Source of the DNA: Conexibacter stalactiti
GTDB taxonomy: Bacteria > Actinomycetota > Thermoleophilia > Solirubrobacterales > Solirubrobacteraceae
Direction: 5' to 3' (one strand)
DNA: 64,000 nt
NCBI RefSeq assembly: GCF_035967765.1
Contig: NZ_JAYWIT010000002.1
In this document: one piece after another, positions 1 to 9,247 of the stretch
How positions within the stretch are numbered: the first letter of the stretch is position 1
Layout: each line of letters begins with the position of its first letter
Notes under the pieces: generated by a model
What the model saw: the letters and a program-made list of their open reading frames with translations, nothing else
Databases searched by the model: none
What the model was told of the DNA's origin: nothing
Made by a program: the position numbers and the translations under genes

Positions 1-3000
1 CGCCGGCCGCGCGATCAGCAGTCGGAACCTCGCTTGTTCGAGCGCGGCGAGGCGAAGACGACCGACGCCTGGAAGCAGCTGCTGCGCTGCCTCGGCGCCA
101 ACGCCGGCAGAGGCCTGCCGCCACTGAGCAGTGATGCGCGTCAGCGACTGGCCGAGAACCAGTCTGTCGACCCCAACGACGCGACGACGTGGAGCACTCG
201 CGACGCCCACGTCTCGGCCGTGCTCCAGCGCCACGGGATCGAGCTGGCGGGCCGGAAGGTCAGCGAGGAAGCACGCGTACGGCTTATCGAACAACAGCGA
301 GTCGCCGACCGCGATGCCGGGCTCGACTGGGCGACCATCACGACTCCCGCCGAGACGCTCGACGAGCGCCTCAAGGCAGCACTTGCCGCGACGATCGATA
401 CGGACGACCCACAGCTGTACGCGTACGAGCGGGACAAGGCGCGAGCCGTCGCCCGCCGGCACAGACTCGACGTCGACACCATCGACGACCTCGCACGCTA
501 CGCCCTCGTCTCCGCCGAGCGCTTCGACGCGCTCGATCCCCGCTGCTGGCAGATCGGTAGCCCCCGGTGGGGAGAGGCGGTCACCAACTCGATGGGAATC
601 GTCGAGGCGGTCGACCGGCCGGTCGGCGTCTTCCTGCACCCGGTCGACGGCACCCGGGGCGGCTGGGCGCTGACACCAACGTTCTCCGCCGACATGATCC
701 GTCTCATCCTTCAGCTCGGAGGTGCGATCGAGAAGTCGCTGCAGAAGGCCGCGATACCCCGCCTGAACTCTGACGATCTGCTGCACGCGATCAACCAGCA
801 GGTCCTCGAGACGCCGACCGTGCCGCTCTACCAGCTCCGCCGTCCGCCGCGGACTCCCGAGCAGCTGAAGGATGCGCTGCTCGACGAAGCTGACCTGGAC
901 GTGAACGTAGGCCCCGTCGTCGATCCGCGGGACAAATGGGGTCGCATCCGAGTCCGGCGGCTCGGCGAGGCAGTCGACCTCGCCGTGGTCACCAATCACG
1001 CGCGCCAGTTCCCGAACCGGCTGCTCGGTCGCGGCGCCGCCGGGAGCAGAAAGGACGGCAGCCCCGGACGTGCGATGGCGCTCGGGGAAGCGGTCGCGGT
1101 CGCCGCTCAGCGAGAGCTGCCCGTCGTCCTCGGGCAGGCCGCGACCGAGGCGCTCGACGGCAGAGTCCGGGTCGGGCGCATGGCAGGTCGGCCCGGTGAG
1201 CTGACGATCACCACGGCTGCCATCTTCACCGCGACCAGCAGACGGCTTGCGGTCGACCGTGCGATCCCGCAGCTGCGCGCGCTCAAGCAGGCCGGCACCG
1301 CGGTCTCCCTCGACCCGACAGCCGTCGAGACGATCGCGATGTCGCTCGCCAGACCGCTCGCCGACGATCCGATCCTGCTGGGCCGCCAACAGGCGGTGAC
1401 GCCCCTGATGGTGCTCGGCTCCGGTCTCAATGCCAGCCAGACGGCGACGGGGAAGACGATCATGGCCGGCCGCGCGATCTACCATCGCGCGGTCACGACG
1501 CCGCGCTTTCGCGGCATGCTGGTCGCGCAGGCGCTGCTGCTGCCACAGTGGCGTGAGGAGCTGACCAGAGGCGCACCTGAGCGTCGCCTGCCGCCGCTTG
1601 CCCCGAACGTTCGGGTCGTGACGATCGAGGAGGCGAGCTCGGTCTCCGCGCAGCTCCAGCAGGCCGATCGCGACGCCGGCGACGAGGCGCTGCTGCTCCT
1701 CGTCTCCAAGAGCATGCTCGAGCGGTTCCCGCACGAGCTGGCGGCGCTCCGCTACCACCTGCTGCTCGTCGAAGAAGCACAGAGCTACCGCAACCCGGCG
1801 ACCGAGGCGCACCGCAGCCTGCGCGAGCTGCGCATGAGAGCGGTCCTCGACTGCTGGCTGCTGAGCGCCACGCCGAAGTCCAAACGCTCCGAGGAGATCG
1901 ACATCCTCGTCGGCCTCGCGATCGGCGACGAGGTGATGATCGACGAGCGCCCCAACGTGCGAGAAGCCGGCGACCTCGTTCGCGAAGAGAACGCCCATCG
2001 CGTGCGGATCGGCTACGGCCCGCACATGGTGCGCGTCACCAAGAACGACATGCGACCGTGGATGCCAGAAGTGCGGCCCGCCCGTGCGATGCCGGTCGAG
2101 CCCGACGGCGCTCTCGCCGACTTGCTGCAGGCGATCCGCGAAGGCGGCCAGCGGGCCTACGGCAAACTCGTCGCGCTGCTGCGCCGCGCACGCGCGCTCG
2201 AACCCGGGTCGGCCGCTCACAGAGCTGCGCTGGCCGAGATCGCGCGCGCCCAGGGCGTCGTCCTCGGCAACGTCGGCGTCTTCCTCGACGCCTCCGTCGA
2301 CCCCGAGACACTGCTCCACTCCAGAGCCGCGCTCGCCATCGCGCTCGCGCGCGACGGCCTCGTCGAGCCCGCTGTCCGCGGCGGCGGCGACGGTCTGCCG
2401 CTGCTGCGCGGCGCGGTCGCCGAAGTTCTCAACGACGCGGCCGCCGGCGGCGTGCAGACACTCGTCTTCGCCGAACGGGTCAACTGCCTTCACCAGCTCG
2501 CCGGCACCCTGCGCGATCGCCACGGCCTCGAAGCTCACGTCGGCGACGGATCGGTCGACCCCGAGACGTTCGCCGAGATCAAGCGCCGCTTCCTCGCCGG
2601 CGAGTTCTCGACGCTGCTGCTGAGCTCCGTCGGCCAAGAGGGTCATAACCTCCAGACGGCGTCGCTCACCTGCAACCTCGACTTCCCCTGGACGACCCCG
2701 CCACTCGAGCAGCGGCTGGGGCGCGCCGCACGGCCCGGCGCTACGAGTCCCGTCATCGACGTGATCAACCCGTACATCAAGGGCGGGGCGATCGAGCACG
2801 TCGTCTCGATCCTCGCCCCGCGCGGCGCCGAGAGCCACCACTTGCTCGACGGCTTCGAAGGGATGCGGCCAGCCGACTCGGCGGTCGCCAGCCAGCTCGG
2901 CGAGATCACGGCTCAGGTCGCTGCCAGTCGGCACGACGAGGGCCGCGCCGTCACCGCAGCGAAGCTGCGCGTCGCCGCGGCGGTCTTTGGTTCGAACGCC

Positions 3001-3009
3001 AACTCATGA
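1..3009 (+). CDS. SF2/SNF2-like DNA helicase, 5' end outside the window
   Basis: The frame is open to base 1, so the true start lies upstream; the first internal start codon is TTG at 34. Numbered from that TTG, the protein has a helicase core in its second half: Walker A QTATGKT (about 469-475), a motif II reading VEEAQ (about 579-583) where DEAH/DEAQ is usual, motif III SATPKS (about 611), a motif V-like GQEGHNLQ, and motif VI EQRLGRAARPG (about 892). It should be an ATP-driven DNA translocase or helicase. The first 440 residues match nothing I recognise and may hold a target-specific domain. It heads a block of DNA-metabolism genes and overlaps the end of a convergent gene by 6 bp. The helicase class is secure; its substrate is unknown. 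Confidence 0.85.
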   Translation, partial: RRPRDQQSEPRLFERGEAKTTDAWKQLLRCLGANAGRGLPPLSSDARQRLAENQSVDPNDATTWSTRDAHVSAVLQRHGIELAGRKVSEEARVRLIEQQRVADRDAGLDWATITTPAETLDERLKAALAATIDTDDPQLYAYERDKARAVARRHRLDVDTIDDLARYALVSAERFDALDPRCWQIGSPRWGEAVTNSMGIVEAVDRPVGVFLHPVDGTRGGWALTPTFSADMIRLILQLGGAIEKSLQKAAIPRLNSDDLLHAINQQVLETPTVPLYQLRRPPRTPEQLKDALLDEADLDVNVGPVVDPRDKWGRIRVRRLGEAVDLAVVTNHARQFPNRLLGRGAAGSRKDGSPGRAMALGEAVAVAAQRELPVVLGQAATEALDGRVRVGRMAGRPGELTITTAAIFTATSRRLAVDRAIPQLRALKQAGTAVSLDPTAVETIAMSLARPLADDPILLGRQQAVTPLMVLGSGLNASQTATGKTIMAGRAIYHRAVTTPRFRGMLVAQALLLPQWREELTRGAPERRLPPLAPNVRVVTIEEASSVSAQLQQADRDAGDEALLLLVSKSMLERFPHELAALRYHLLLVEEAQSYRNPATEAHRSLRELRMRAVLDCWLLSATPKSKRSEEIDILVGLAIGDEVMIDERPNVREAGDLVREENAHRVRIGYGPHMVRVTKNDMRPWMPEVRPARAMPVEPDGALADLLQAIREGGQRAYGKLVALLRRARALEPGSAAHRAALAEIARAQGVVLGNVGVFLDASVDPETLLHSRAALAIALARDGLVEPAVRGGGDGLPLLRGAVAEVLNDAAAGGVQTLVFAERVNCLHQLAGTLRDRHGLEAHVGDGSVDPETFAEIKRRFLAGEFSTLLLSSVGQEGHNLQTASLTCNLDFPWTTPPLEQRLGRAARPGATSPVIDVINPYIKGGAIEHVVSILAPRGAESHHLLDGFEGMRPADSAVASQLGEITAQVAASRHDEGRAVTAAKLRVAAAVFGSNANS

Positions 3010-3453
3010 GCAACCGATGAACTCCGCCACCGCGACGACGAATGCGCCCACCGTCGCCCACTCGATCATCCATCGTCGACGTTCTCCACGCACCTGCAGC
3101 TCAGTCTCGCGTGCGCGCAGTTCGACCTCGCGTGCGCGCAGTTCAATCTGGCGTGCGCCCAGTTCAACCTCCCGTGCGCGCAGCTCGACCTCCCGTGCGC
3201 GCAGCTCGACCTCGCGTCCGCGCAGCTCGACCTCGCTTCGACGTGCTGCGAGGAGAAGCTCATACGTGTGGTCGGGTGCGTCGGGTCTTGAGCCGGTCTT
3301 GATGCCACGATCATGCGCCCGCGCGTGGACCTGAGCCGACGCAGTGCCGGTCTCGGGCAGCAGAGGCTGGTCGCTGCCAGTGGGCGGGAGGAAGCTCACA
3401 CCTAGATAGATGCCGCTGCGGCGAATCTGGATCAGCACACTTGGTCGGGCCAC
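3004..3453 (-). CDS. Coiled-coil protein with C-terminal membrane anchor
   Basis: A protein of up to 149 residues. Residues about 70-120 are a run of near-identical heptads (VELRARE type) that should form one long charged coiled coil. A hydrophobic segment at the C-terminus (WATVGAFVVAVAEFIG) looks like a tail anchor. The heptads are encoded by an exact 21-bp tandem repeat. A good Shine-Dalgarno (AGGAGG) overlaps the first GTG, so translation may begin a few codons later, at the GTG about 15 bases downstream. The gene is convergent with the helicase. I know no family for it. The regular heptads and the anchor argue that it is real. Confidence 0.6.
   Translation of the reverse strand: MARPSVLIQIRRSGIYLGVSFLPPTGSDQPLLPETGTASAQVHARAHDRGIKTGSRPDAPDHTYELLLAARRSEVELRGREVELRAREVELRAREVELGARQIELRAREVELRARETELQVRGERRRWMIEWATVGAFVVAVAEFIGCS
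3107..3232. repeat. Six-copy 21-bp tandem repeat encoding heptads
   Basis: Six consecutive 21-bp units with a few substitutions each (the cores alternate GCGCAGTTCGACC and GCGCAGCTCGACC). They sit in frame in the minus-strand coiled-coil gene, so copy-number change would lengthen or shorten the coil by whole heptads. Confidence 0.85.
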
Positions 3454-3637
3454 CTCCTTCCTGTGTCATTCGGGTCGTCCGTCTTCACTTCGACCTCAAG
3501 ATTCCAACCGTCTTCGACCGAGGGGCACGCGTCTCATCCATCGACGACGACCGGCTCGCCCGCGCCCGCGGGCTTGAGCCCACCGCTTCACCTCTCGCCG
3601 CGACCATCGCGCCGCGGCACCACAAAGGGAGAGTGCG

Positions 3638-4669
3638 ATGACCGCACTTGGAAAAGCCCTCGGCACTATCGACGGAGTCGCCGACGAGGGAGACCTGCGC
3701 CCGCCGGACTTCGACGAGATCTCGCTGGAAGGATCGTGTGATCCGATCACGCTGCCGGACGGGCGTCAGATCTTCCCGCCGATGCTGCACGGTGCGCCCG
3801 TTCACGAGATCGCGAGCGGCCTGCTCGACCACGACAACCCATCGCGCTCGAAGTTCCTGCGACTCGTCGGCCCGCCCGGGACCGGCAAGAGCCAGGTGGC
3901 CCGCTTGATCGCCTACTACCGCTGGACGAATGCCGGTCGCGATGTCGAGGACCGCGCCGGCACCCCGTTCTATGGGCTGGTCGAGCTGCAGCCCGGCCCG
4001 TCTTCGGACGAGTTCTTCTTCCGCTACGACTACGTGCCGTTGAGAGACGGCTCGGTGTCGATGGTCGACGCCGCCTTCGTGCAGGCGATGCGCAACGGCT
4101 GGCTCGTCGTGATCGACGAGGTCAACACCGCGCGCGACGTCGCGCTGCTGAGTATCAACGCCACCCTCGACGGTCGTCTCTCGCTGTACCTGCCAGCAAC
4201 CGGCGAGACGGTCGTCGCCCAGCCCGGCTTCGGCGTCCTTCTCTCCTACAACCCCGGCCTCGTCGGCGCGACCGACATCCCGGACGCGTGGCGATCGCGG
4301 TTCCCCGCCACGCTCGAGGTCACCTCGAACTGGACCGGGCTGCGCGAACTCGGCGTCGACGAGCAGCTCGTCAAGGCGGCCAAGTGGCTCGACGGCCGCC
4401 GGCTCGCCGGCGACGACGGCCTTGTCTGGACGCCGCAGTTCCGCGACATCGAGGCGCTGTGGGACATGACCAGACGCGTCGGCACCCGCGCCGGGCTCGC
4501 GCTGTTCATGTCCAACCTGCACGAGCAGGTCGAGACCGGCGCCATCCAGCAGGAGGAAGCGGCTTCGGTCTGCCGCATGCTGGACATGGCCGGCTTCGGC
4601 AGCCTGCGCGTCGCGGAGACGAGCGCGATCGCCAACCTCAACGGATACCCGCGGGCGGTGACGACGTGA
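3638..4669 (+). CDS. MoxR/CbbQ-type AAA+ ATPase
   Basis: A 343-residue single-domain AAA+ protein with Walker A GPPGTGKS (about 77-85), Walker B VVIDEVN (about 156-162) and a WRSRF segment with the likely arginine finger, in the AAA_5/MoxR arrangement. MoxR ATPases work with VWA-domain partners to insert metals or remodel complexes. The next gene is such a partner and overlaps this one by 4 bp (GTGA), so the two are translationally coupled. The start follows the purine-rich site AAAGGGAGAG. The family is secure; the client complex is unknown. Confidence 0.88.
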   Translation: MTALGKALGTIDGVADEGDLRPPDFDEISLEGSCDPITLPDGRQIFPPMLHGAPVHEIASGLLDHDNPSRSKFLRLVGPPGTGKSQVARLIAYYRWTNAGRDVEDRAGTPFYGLVELQPGPSSDEFFFRYDYVPLRDGSVSMVDAAFVQAMRNGWLVVIDEVNTARDVALLSINATLDGRLSLYLPATGETVVAQPGFGVLLSYNPGLVGATDIPDAWRSRFPATLEVTSNWTGLRELGVDEQLVKAAKWLDGRRLAGDDGLVWTPQFRDIEALWDMTRRVGTRAGLALFMSNLHEQVETGAIQQEEAASVCRMLDMAGFGSLRVAETSAIANLNGYPRAVTT

Positions 4670-6732
4670 CCGCGTCGCTGCCGGGTGACAGCGCGATGCG
4701 ATCCCTTTCGCGCGCCGTTGCCCATCGCGGGCAGCTGCCCCCCGTTTGGCGCGAGGTCTCCGACCGCATGACGCTGAGCATGCAGCGCCTCTACCCGGTC
4801 TGGGTCCTCATGGGGCCGGGCCTCAGCGCGCCCGGTCACATCGATCTCAGATCCCGCACGGTCTACCTCGACAGCGACGAGCTGTTCGCGACGCTCGAGG
4901 ACGTCCAGGCCGGCCGGATCGAACGCCGCCGAGTGCTCGTGACGTTCGGCACCGCGATCCACGAGACGTGGCACGCGAAGCACACGAAGACCTGGGTCAA
5001 GGAGTACGACGCTGAGCTCCGGGACGACCAGCTCCGAATCGACCGCGAGCTGCTCGAAGAGCCGCGGATGGAGGCCCACGGCGCGCGCGACCATCCGCCG
5101 GCCAGCCGCCGCGGCAGATTCGTGCGGGCGGCCGTGAAGGCGACCGTCACCGACGTGCTCGTGCCGCGCTTTCGGTTCCAGCTCGCGCTCGAGGAGCTGG
5201 CCTTCGGCGAGCCGACCCGCGACCTCTGCGGTCAAACGGTCGTCTACCTGCTCGCACGCACGCTCTACGGCACCTTCGACCGTGCCGAGCTGGCGCCGTT
5301 GGAACCGGTCTGGCGACAGGTCCTCGGCGATGAGGATCTCAAGCGCCTCGAGGCGCTCTTCGCCGAGCTGATCTGGATCCCGGACGGCGAGATCGAACTG
5401 CTTGACGCGGCGGCCCGCCGATACCGGGAGATCATCGGCCCGCCGCCGCCACGCCCTGGGCAGAAGCGCAGGAGCGATAGAGGACGAGACGGGGATCCCG
5501 AGCAGGACGCTGACGGCGGCGACGGCGACGGCGACGGCGACGGCCAGGCCGGCGGCGACGGCGACGATCAGGCCGACGGCGACGGCCAGGCCGACGGCGA
5601 CGGCGACGACCAGGCCGACGGCGACGACGACGACCAGGCCGACGGCGACGACCAGGCCGACCGCGACGGCGACGGCGAGAACCAGGCCGACGGCGAGAAC
5701 CAGGCCGACGGCGACAACCAGGCCGACGGCGACGACCAGGCCGACGGCGACAACCAGGCCGACGGCGACAACCAGGCCGACGGCGACGGCGACTCTCGCG
5801 GGAGTGCGCGTGCGACGCTCGGCGATCTGTTGGACGAGGTGCTGAGCAGCGCGCGCGAGAGCCAACTGGAGCAGTTCAACGAGGTGGTCGACCTCGAGGA
5901 GCTGCTGCAGGACCCGGCGAGTGCGGCCCGGCCGATTGGACGCGGAAGTGGCACGGGCGCTCCGACGGGGCGGCTGCCAGATCGCGGTGTCGATCGCCCG
6001 CCGTGCCCCGACGAGCTCGCGATCGCGCGCCGCTTCGGGACACGTTTGCTGAGAGCGCGCACCTTTGCGCAGAAGCGCATCGACAAGCGCACGCCGGGCG
6101 GGCACTTCAACTCGCGCAGCTACATGCGCGGCCGGGCCCAGCGCATGTCCCGCCGGCCTGTGAGTGCACGCCCGTGGGAGCTCCGCCGTGCCGTTCACGC
6201 GCCGATCGAGGAGCCGCATGTCGGGCTCGTGATCGACACATCGGGTTCGATGTGGGAGTACGAGTACGCGTTGGGGCCCGTCGCGTGGGAGCTGCAGACC
6301 GGGATGCATTGCGCCGGCGGCAAGATGCCGATCGGACTGTTCGGCAACGGCTCGGCGCTGCTCTGCGACGGCAGCGCTCCCATGCCGCAGGTGCCGGGGA
6401 TCAGAACCGGCGGCGGAACTGCCTTCGCCGGTGACACGATCGAGATGGTCACCGACCTGCTCGACGTCACCAACCCCCGCCGACCGCGCGCGCTCTACAT
6501 CCTGTCCGACGGCGGCTGGTACGACACCGCGGCCGGCGTCGCGCGGATCCGAGCCCTCGCCGAGCTCGGCGTTCCCACGATTCACATCGCCCTCGGCATC
6601 GCGCCACTGAGCGTCGAAGCGAGCCGTGTCTGCGTGATCGACGACCCGGCCGACGTGCTCGACGTGATCGCCGCGGACACCGTCGCTGCCCTCGAGGCGC
6701 AGGCCCGGCGACCGCACCGCCAGCGGACCTGA
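4666..6732 (+). CDS. Putative metallopeptidase/VWA-domain protein (DUF2201/CobT-like)
   Basis: The start is the GTG overlapping the stop of the ATPase gene, giving 688 residues. The N-terminal domain holds HETWH at 99-103, a match to the zincin HExxH motif, followed by acidic residues that could give a third ligand. Residues about 272-375 are a highly acidic low-complexity linker rich in DGD and QADGD. The C-terminal third is a VWA domain with the MIDAS motif DTSGS at 524-528. The architecture (peptidase-like domain, acidic linker, VWA) next to a MoxR ATPase is known from DUF2201-type and CobT/CobS-type systems. What the pair acts on is unknown; the DNA-processing neighbours suggest a role in that element's biology. 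Confidence 0.8.
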   Translation: MTASLPGDSAMRSLSRAVAHRGQLPPVWREVSDRMTLSMQRLYPVWVLMGPGLSAPGHIDLRSRTVYLDSDELFATLEDVQAGRIERRRVLVTFGTAIHETWHAKHTKTWVKEYDAELRDDQLRIDRELLEEPRMEAHGARDHPPASRRGRFVRAAVKATVTDVLVPRFRFQLALEELAFGEPTRDLCGQTVVYLLARTLYGTFDRAELAPLEPVWRQVLGDEDLKRLEALFAELIWIPDGEIELLDAAARRYREIIGPPPPRPGQKRRSDRGRDGDPEQDADGGDGDGDGDGQAGGDGDDQADGDGQADGDGDDQADGDDDDQADGDDQADRDGDGENQADGENQADGDNQADGDDQADGDNQADGDNQADGDGDSRGSARATLGDLLDEVLSSARESQLEQFNEVVDLEELLQDPASAARPIGRGSGTGAPTGRLPDRGVDRPPCPDELAIARRFGTRLLRARTFAQKRIDKRTPGGHFNSRSYMRGRAQRMSRRPVSARPWELRRAVHAPIEEPHVGLVIDTSGSMWEYEYALGPVAWELQTGMHCAGGKMPIGLFGNGSALLCDGSAPMPQVPGIRTGGGTAFAGDTIEMVTDLLDVTNPRRPRALYILSDGGWYDTAAGVARIRALAELGVPTIHIALGIAPLSVEASRVCVIDDPADVLDVIAADTVAALEAQARRPHRQRT
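5511..5795 (+). repeat. Low-complexity acidic repeat in the VWA gene
   Basis: About 285 bp of short imperfect units of the type GACGGCGACnACCAGGCC encode Asp/Gly-rich (QADGD)n. It acts as a linker between the peptidase-like and VWA domains and is prone to slippage and misassembly. Confidence 0.8.
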
Positions 6733-6814
6733 CCGTGCCTCCGGCGCGCCCTCTCGCGCGCCCACCGATGACCTTCCCGAAGCGGCCTTCGCGCCGTTCA
6801 AGGAGATGAAGACC

Positions 6815-8716
6815 ATGCCCAAGATCAGCAGAGCCGCAAGAACGGCAAGACCCGCGAGCACCACGTCCCGGAGACGAACGAGACGCGGGACGCGGAGAAC
6901 CCTGACACGCAGAACCACCGTCAGAGCGGCGCCGAGCGGCGGTGTCCAGGCGCTGTTCACGTCGCCGGGCGGCGCGGAGCGGTGCGATCAGGTGATCGAA
7001 GCCGTGCCGCTGGCGCAGATCAGACTTGCGCCGAACCCGCGCAAGCGGATATCCGACGACGGCCTGGTCCGGCTGGCGCGCATGATGATGACGGTCGGGC
7101 AGAAGATCCCCGCGATCGGCCGGCGGCTCAGTGCGAGCGAAGTGCTGCTCTACGAAGGGCAGCGCCGGTTTCTCTCAGCCGGGCGTAGCGTCGAGCTCGC
7201 CGGCAGTGAGGGGTTCGAGGAGCTGAAGCCGATCGGCACGCTCTGCGTGATTCTGCTCGACCACGAGCCGACTCCGCGCGAGATCCGTCAGCTGCAGGCG
7301 CACGCCAACGCGCGCGAAGACTTGACGGTGCAGGATCAGCAGGACCAGTTCGACGATGTCTGGAAGGAGCTGGGCGGCCTTCCCGACGAGCAGCGGATCC
7401 TCGGCGTCTGCGACGAGCTCGCGCTCCCGCCGGTCGTCGTCCACAACCTCCGCCGGCAATGCACGCTGCCGGAGGAGCTGCGCGGCCGTGTGGCCAAGGA
7501 GCCGTCCGGCGATCAGATCTCGATCACGCTCGCCAACCAGCTCGCCGAGATGAACGCGACCGCGCCGGCGCTGACGCAGGCAGTCGGCGACCGCGTCGTC
7601 AGCGCCGAGCACGAGCGCCAGGCGCGTGACGACTTCGGCGCGTTCGTCCACCGGACCGTCGTCGAAGGCGATGGCGCGGTCTACGCCCAGCGCATCGACG
7701 AGGGCGCCCACCTCGAAGCAGCCCAGCTGCTGGTCGACGCCCGACGTCACCTTGACGACGACGGTCGCGAACGACTCGGCGGCCTCCTCGGCTCCGGCGA
7801 GAAGTCCCTCGACACGGTGCTCGAGGAGCTGACGAGAGAGGCGCGGGAGCGAAACGCCCATGTCGTGGTCGACGAACACGTTCGCGACCGCGCCTCGAAC
7901 GGCAAGTTCGCGTGGACGCTCGATCGGGGCCGCGACTACGCCCGCGGCATCTGGGTCGTCGACCCCGTCTTCATGATCGGACTGATCAACGAGCAGATGC
8001 CCAAGGAGACGGTCGCAGGCCAGGACGAGAGCTACTTCGCCGCCGCCGGCGTCTCCGACGAGGATGTGGCGGCCGCTCAGGAGGAGGACCGCAAGGCCCG
8101 CGCAAAGGCAAAGAGAGATCGCCACGCGGCCGCCAGCGCCAACCTCGCGCTCGGTCTCGACATCAGCGCGAAGCTGCTGGAGCCGACCGAGGCTCAGGTG
8201 CGCGCCGGCTGCGAGTTCCTCATGCGCCTGCTCGCCCGCGACTACGTCGAAGTGATCGCCTTCGGTGCCGGCTGGACCGATCGCGATCGCCAACAGCCAG
8301 TCGGCGCGGGCGAGCGGACGGCCCCGCGAAGCCCCGAAGTGATCATCGACGCGGAGCTGACCCGGGCGCTTGAGCATCGCGACCCGGTCCGGGGCCTGCT
8401 CAGCCTGCTCGCGCGGTTCGGCGCCGCGTTCGTGCTCGACCCCAACGGCGTCTCGAGCAGCAAGCACCTCGGCGCAGCGCGCACCGCACGGCACCTGAGC
8501 GAGGCGCTGCCAGGCGGGCGCAGCCCGATGCGCTCCGCGCTGTGGCAGCTGATGGCGCCGATGCTCAACCCGCACCTGACCGTCGCCAGCCGCGACGCCT
8601 TCGTCTTCGACGAGCTCGCCGGGAGCAGTACGGTCGACCTCGCCGAGCGCGCTCGCGAGCGCGACCTTGCCGACGTCGACCTCGGCGACGAGAGCGCCTC
8701 GGCCATCGCCGCGTAG
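6815..8716 (+). CDS. ParB/Srx-fold nuclease-like DNA-binding protein
   Basis: I place the start at 6815 because AAGGAG (6800-6805) lies 9 bases before it; the ATG at 6806 touches the site. The product is 633 residues. Residues about 1-40 are extremely rich in Arg/Thr. Residues about 65-150 match the ParB N-terminal pattern (ILxxNPR-type IRLAPNPRKR, then a YEGQRRFLSA segment like the ParB GERR box). A helical middle part could carry the HTH, and a long C-terminal part is unrecognised. In plasmids, phages and integrative elements such proteins serve partition, regulation or nicking. No ParA is visible nearby, which argues against ordinary partition. Confidence 0.72.
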   Translation: MPKISRAARTARPASTTSRRRTRRGTRRTLTRRTTVRAAPSGGVQALFTSPGGAERCDQVIEAVPLAQIRLAPNPRKRISDDGLVRLARMMMTVGQKIPAIGRRLSASEVLLYEGQRRFLSAGRSVELAGSEGFEELKPIGTLCVILLDHEPTPREIRQLQAHANAREDLTVQDQQDQFDDVWKELGGLPDEQRILGVCDELALPPVVVHNLRRQCTLPEELRGRVAKEPSGDQISITLANQLAEMNATAPALTQAVGDRVVSAEHERQARDDFGAFVHRTVVEGDGAVYAQRIDEGAHLEAAQLLVDARRHLDDDGRERLGGLLGSGEKSLDTVLEELTREARERNAHVVVDEHVRDRASNGKFAWTLDRGRDYARGIWVVDPVFMIGLINEQMPKETVAGQDESYFAAAGVSDEDVAAAQEEDRKARAKAKRDRHAAASANLALGLDISAKLLEPTEAQVRAGCEFLMRLLARDYVEVIAFGAGWTDRDRQQPVGAGERTAPRSPEVIIDAELTRALEHRDPVRGLLSLLARFGAAFVLDPNGVSSSKHLGAARTARHLSEALPGGRSPMRSALWQLMAPMLNPHLTVASRDAFVFDELAGSSTVDLAERARERDLADVDLGDESASAIAA

Positions 8717-8726
8717 GTCAGCGAGC

Positions 8727-9182
8727 ATGGAGATTCACTGCTACAGCTGCGGGCTCGAGATCGGCGAGCGCGCCGCCGAGGTCGAGACCGCGGCCCACAA
8801 TCTCACCCCGTCGTCGCAGGCGGTGGTGCGGATGCTGCTGGCACAGACGGTCTTCAGCGAGATCCCGCCAGCCAGCTTCTGCACGTTCTGCCTGGGGATG
8901 ATCACCGCGTTCACCGACCTGTTCGACGCCACCGTGACGGTGCCGCACACCCGGTTTGACCTCCGCACGGCCATCGGCGGCCACAGCTCGACCGCCGAAT
9001 GGGCGTCGTGCGCCGACTGCGGTGTGACGTTGCGCGAGCCGTGCTCGCACTCGTCGAGCCTGCTTGCGCCCGACGTCCGTCTCCGTCGACGGATGATGCT
9101 CCACGCCGCCGCCGTCCGCTACGGCCGCGGCGGCCATACGCGGGTGTTCGCCGAGATGCTCGATCACCGCGACGGCGCCTGA
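8727..9182 (+). CDS. Small zinc-finger-like protein, unknown
   Basis: A 151-residue protein with three CxxC pairs: CYSC near residue 5, CTFC near 52 and CADC near 95, the last followed by further Cys and His. This pattern suggests one or two structural zinc sites. It starts 10 bp after the ParB-like gene and belongs to the same apparent operon. There is no recognisable catalytic motif. It could be a DNA- or RNA-binding accessory protein; its function is unknown. Confidence 0.65.
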   Translation: MEIHCYSCGLEIGERAAEVETAAHNLTPSSQAVVRMLLAQTVFSEIPPASFCTFCLGMITAFTDLFDATVTVPHTRFDLRTAIGGHSSTAEWASCADCGVTLREPCSHSSSLLAPDVRLRRRMMLHAAAVRYGRGGHTRVFAEMLDHRDGA

Positions 9183-9247
9183 AGGCGGCGCTGGCCGGCC
9201 ACTCCGCCGGCCCACCCAACTTCCTCTTCCTCAACAGGAGGGACCTG

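Noticed and set aside
3107..3232. Possible iteron-type replication origin.
   Set aside because: The 21-bp units translate to exact coiled-coil heptads in a plausible gene, they are GC-rich and there is no AT-rich zone or DnaA box beside them. An origin cannot be excluded but is not supported.
5511..5795. Possible CRISPR array or minisatellite.
   Set aside because: Units are short, imperfect and in frame, with no unique spacers, and encode a protein linker.
4246..6960. A long open frame of about 900 codons on the minus strand opposite the ATPase and VWA genes.
   Set aside because: It is the mirror of the GC-rich third positions and the acidic repeat of the plus-strand genes; the plus frames have catalytic motifs, coupled starts and ribosome sites, the minus frame has none.
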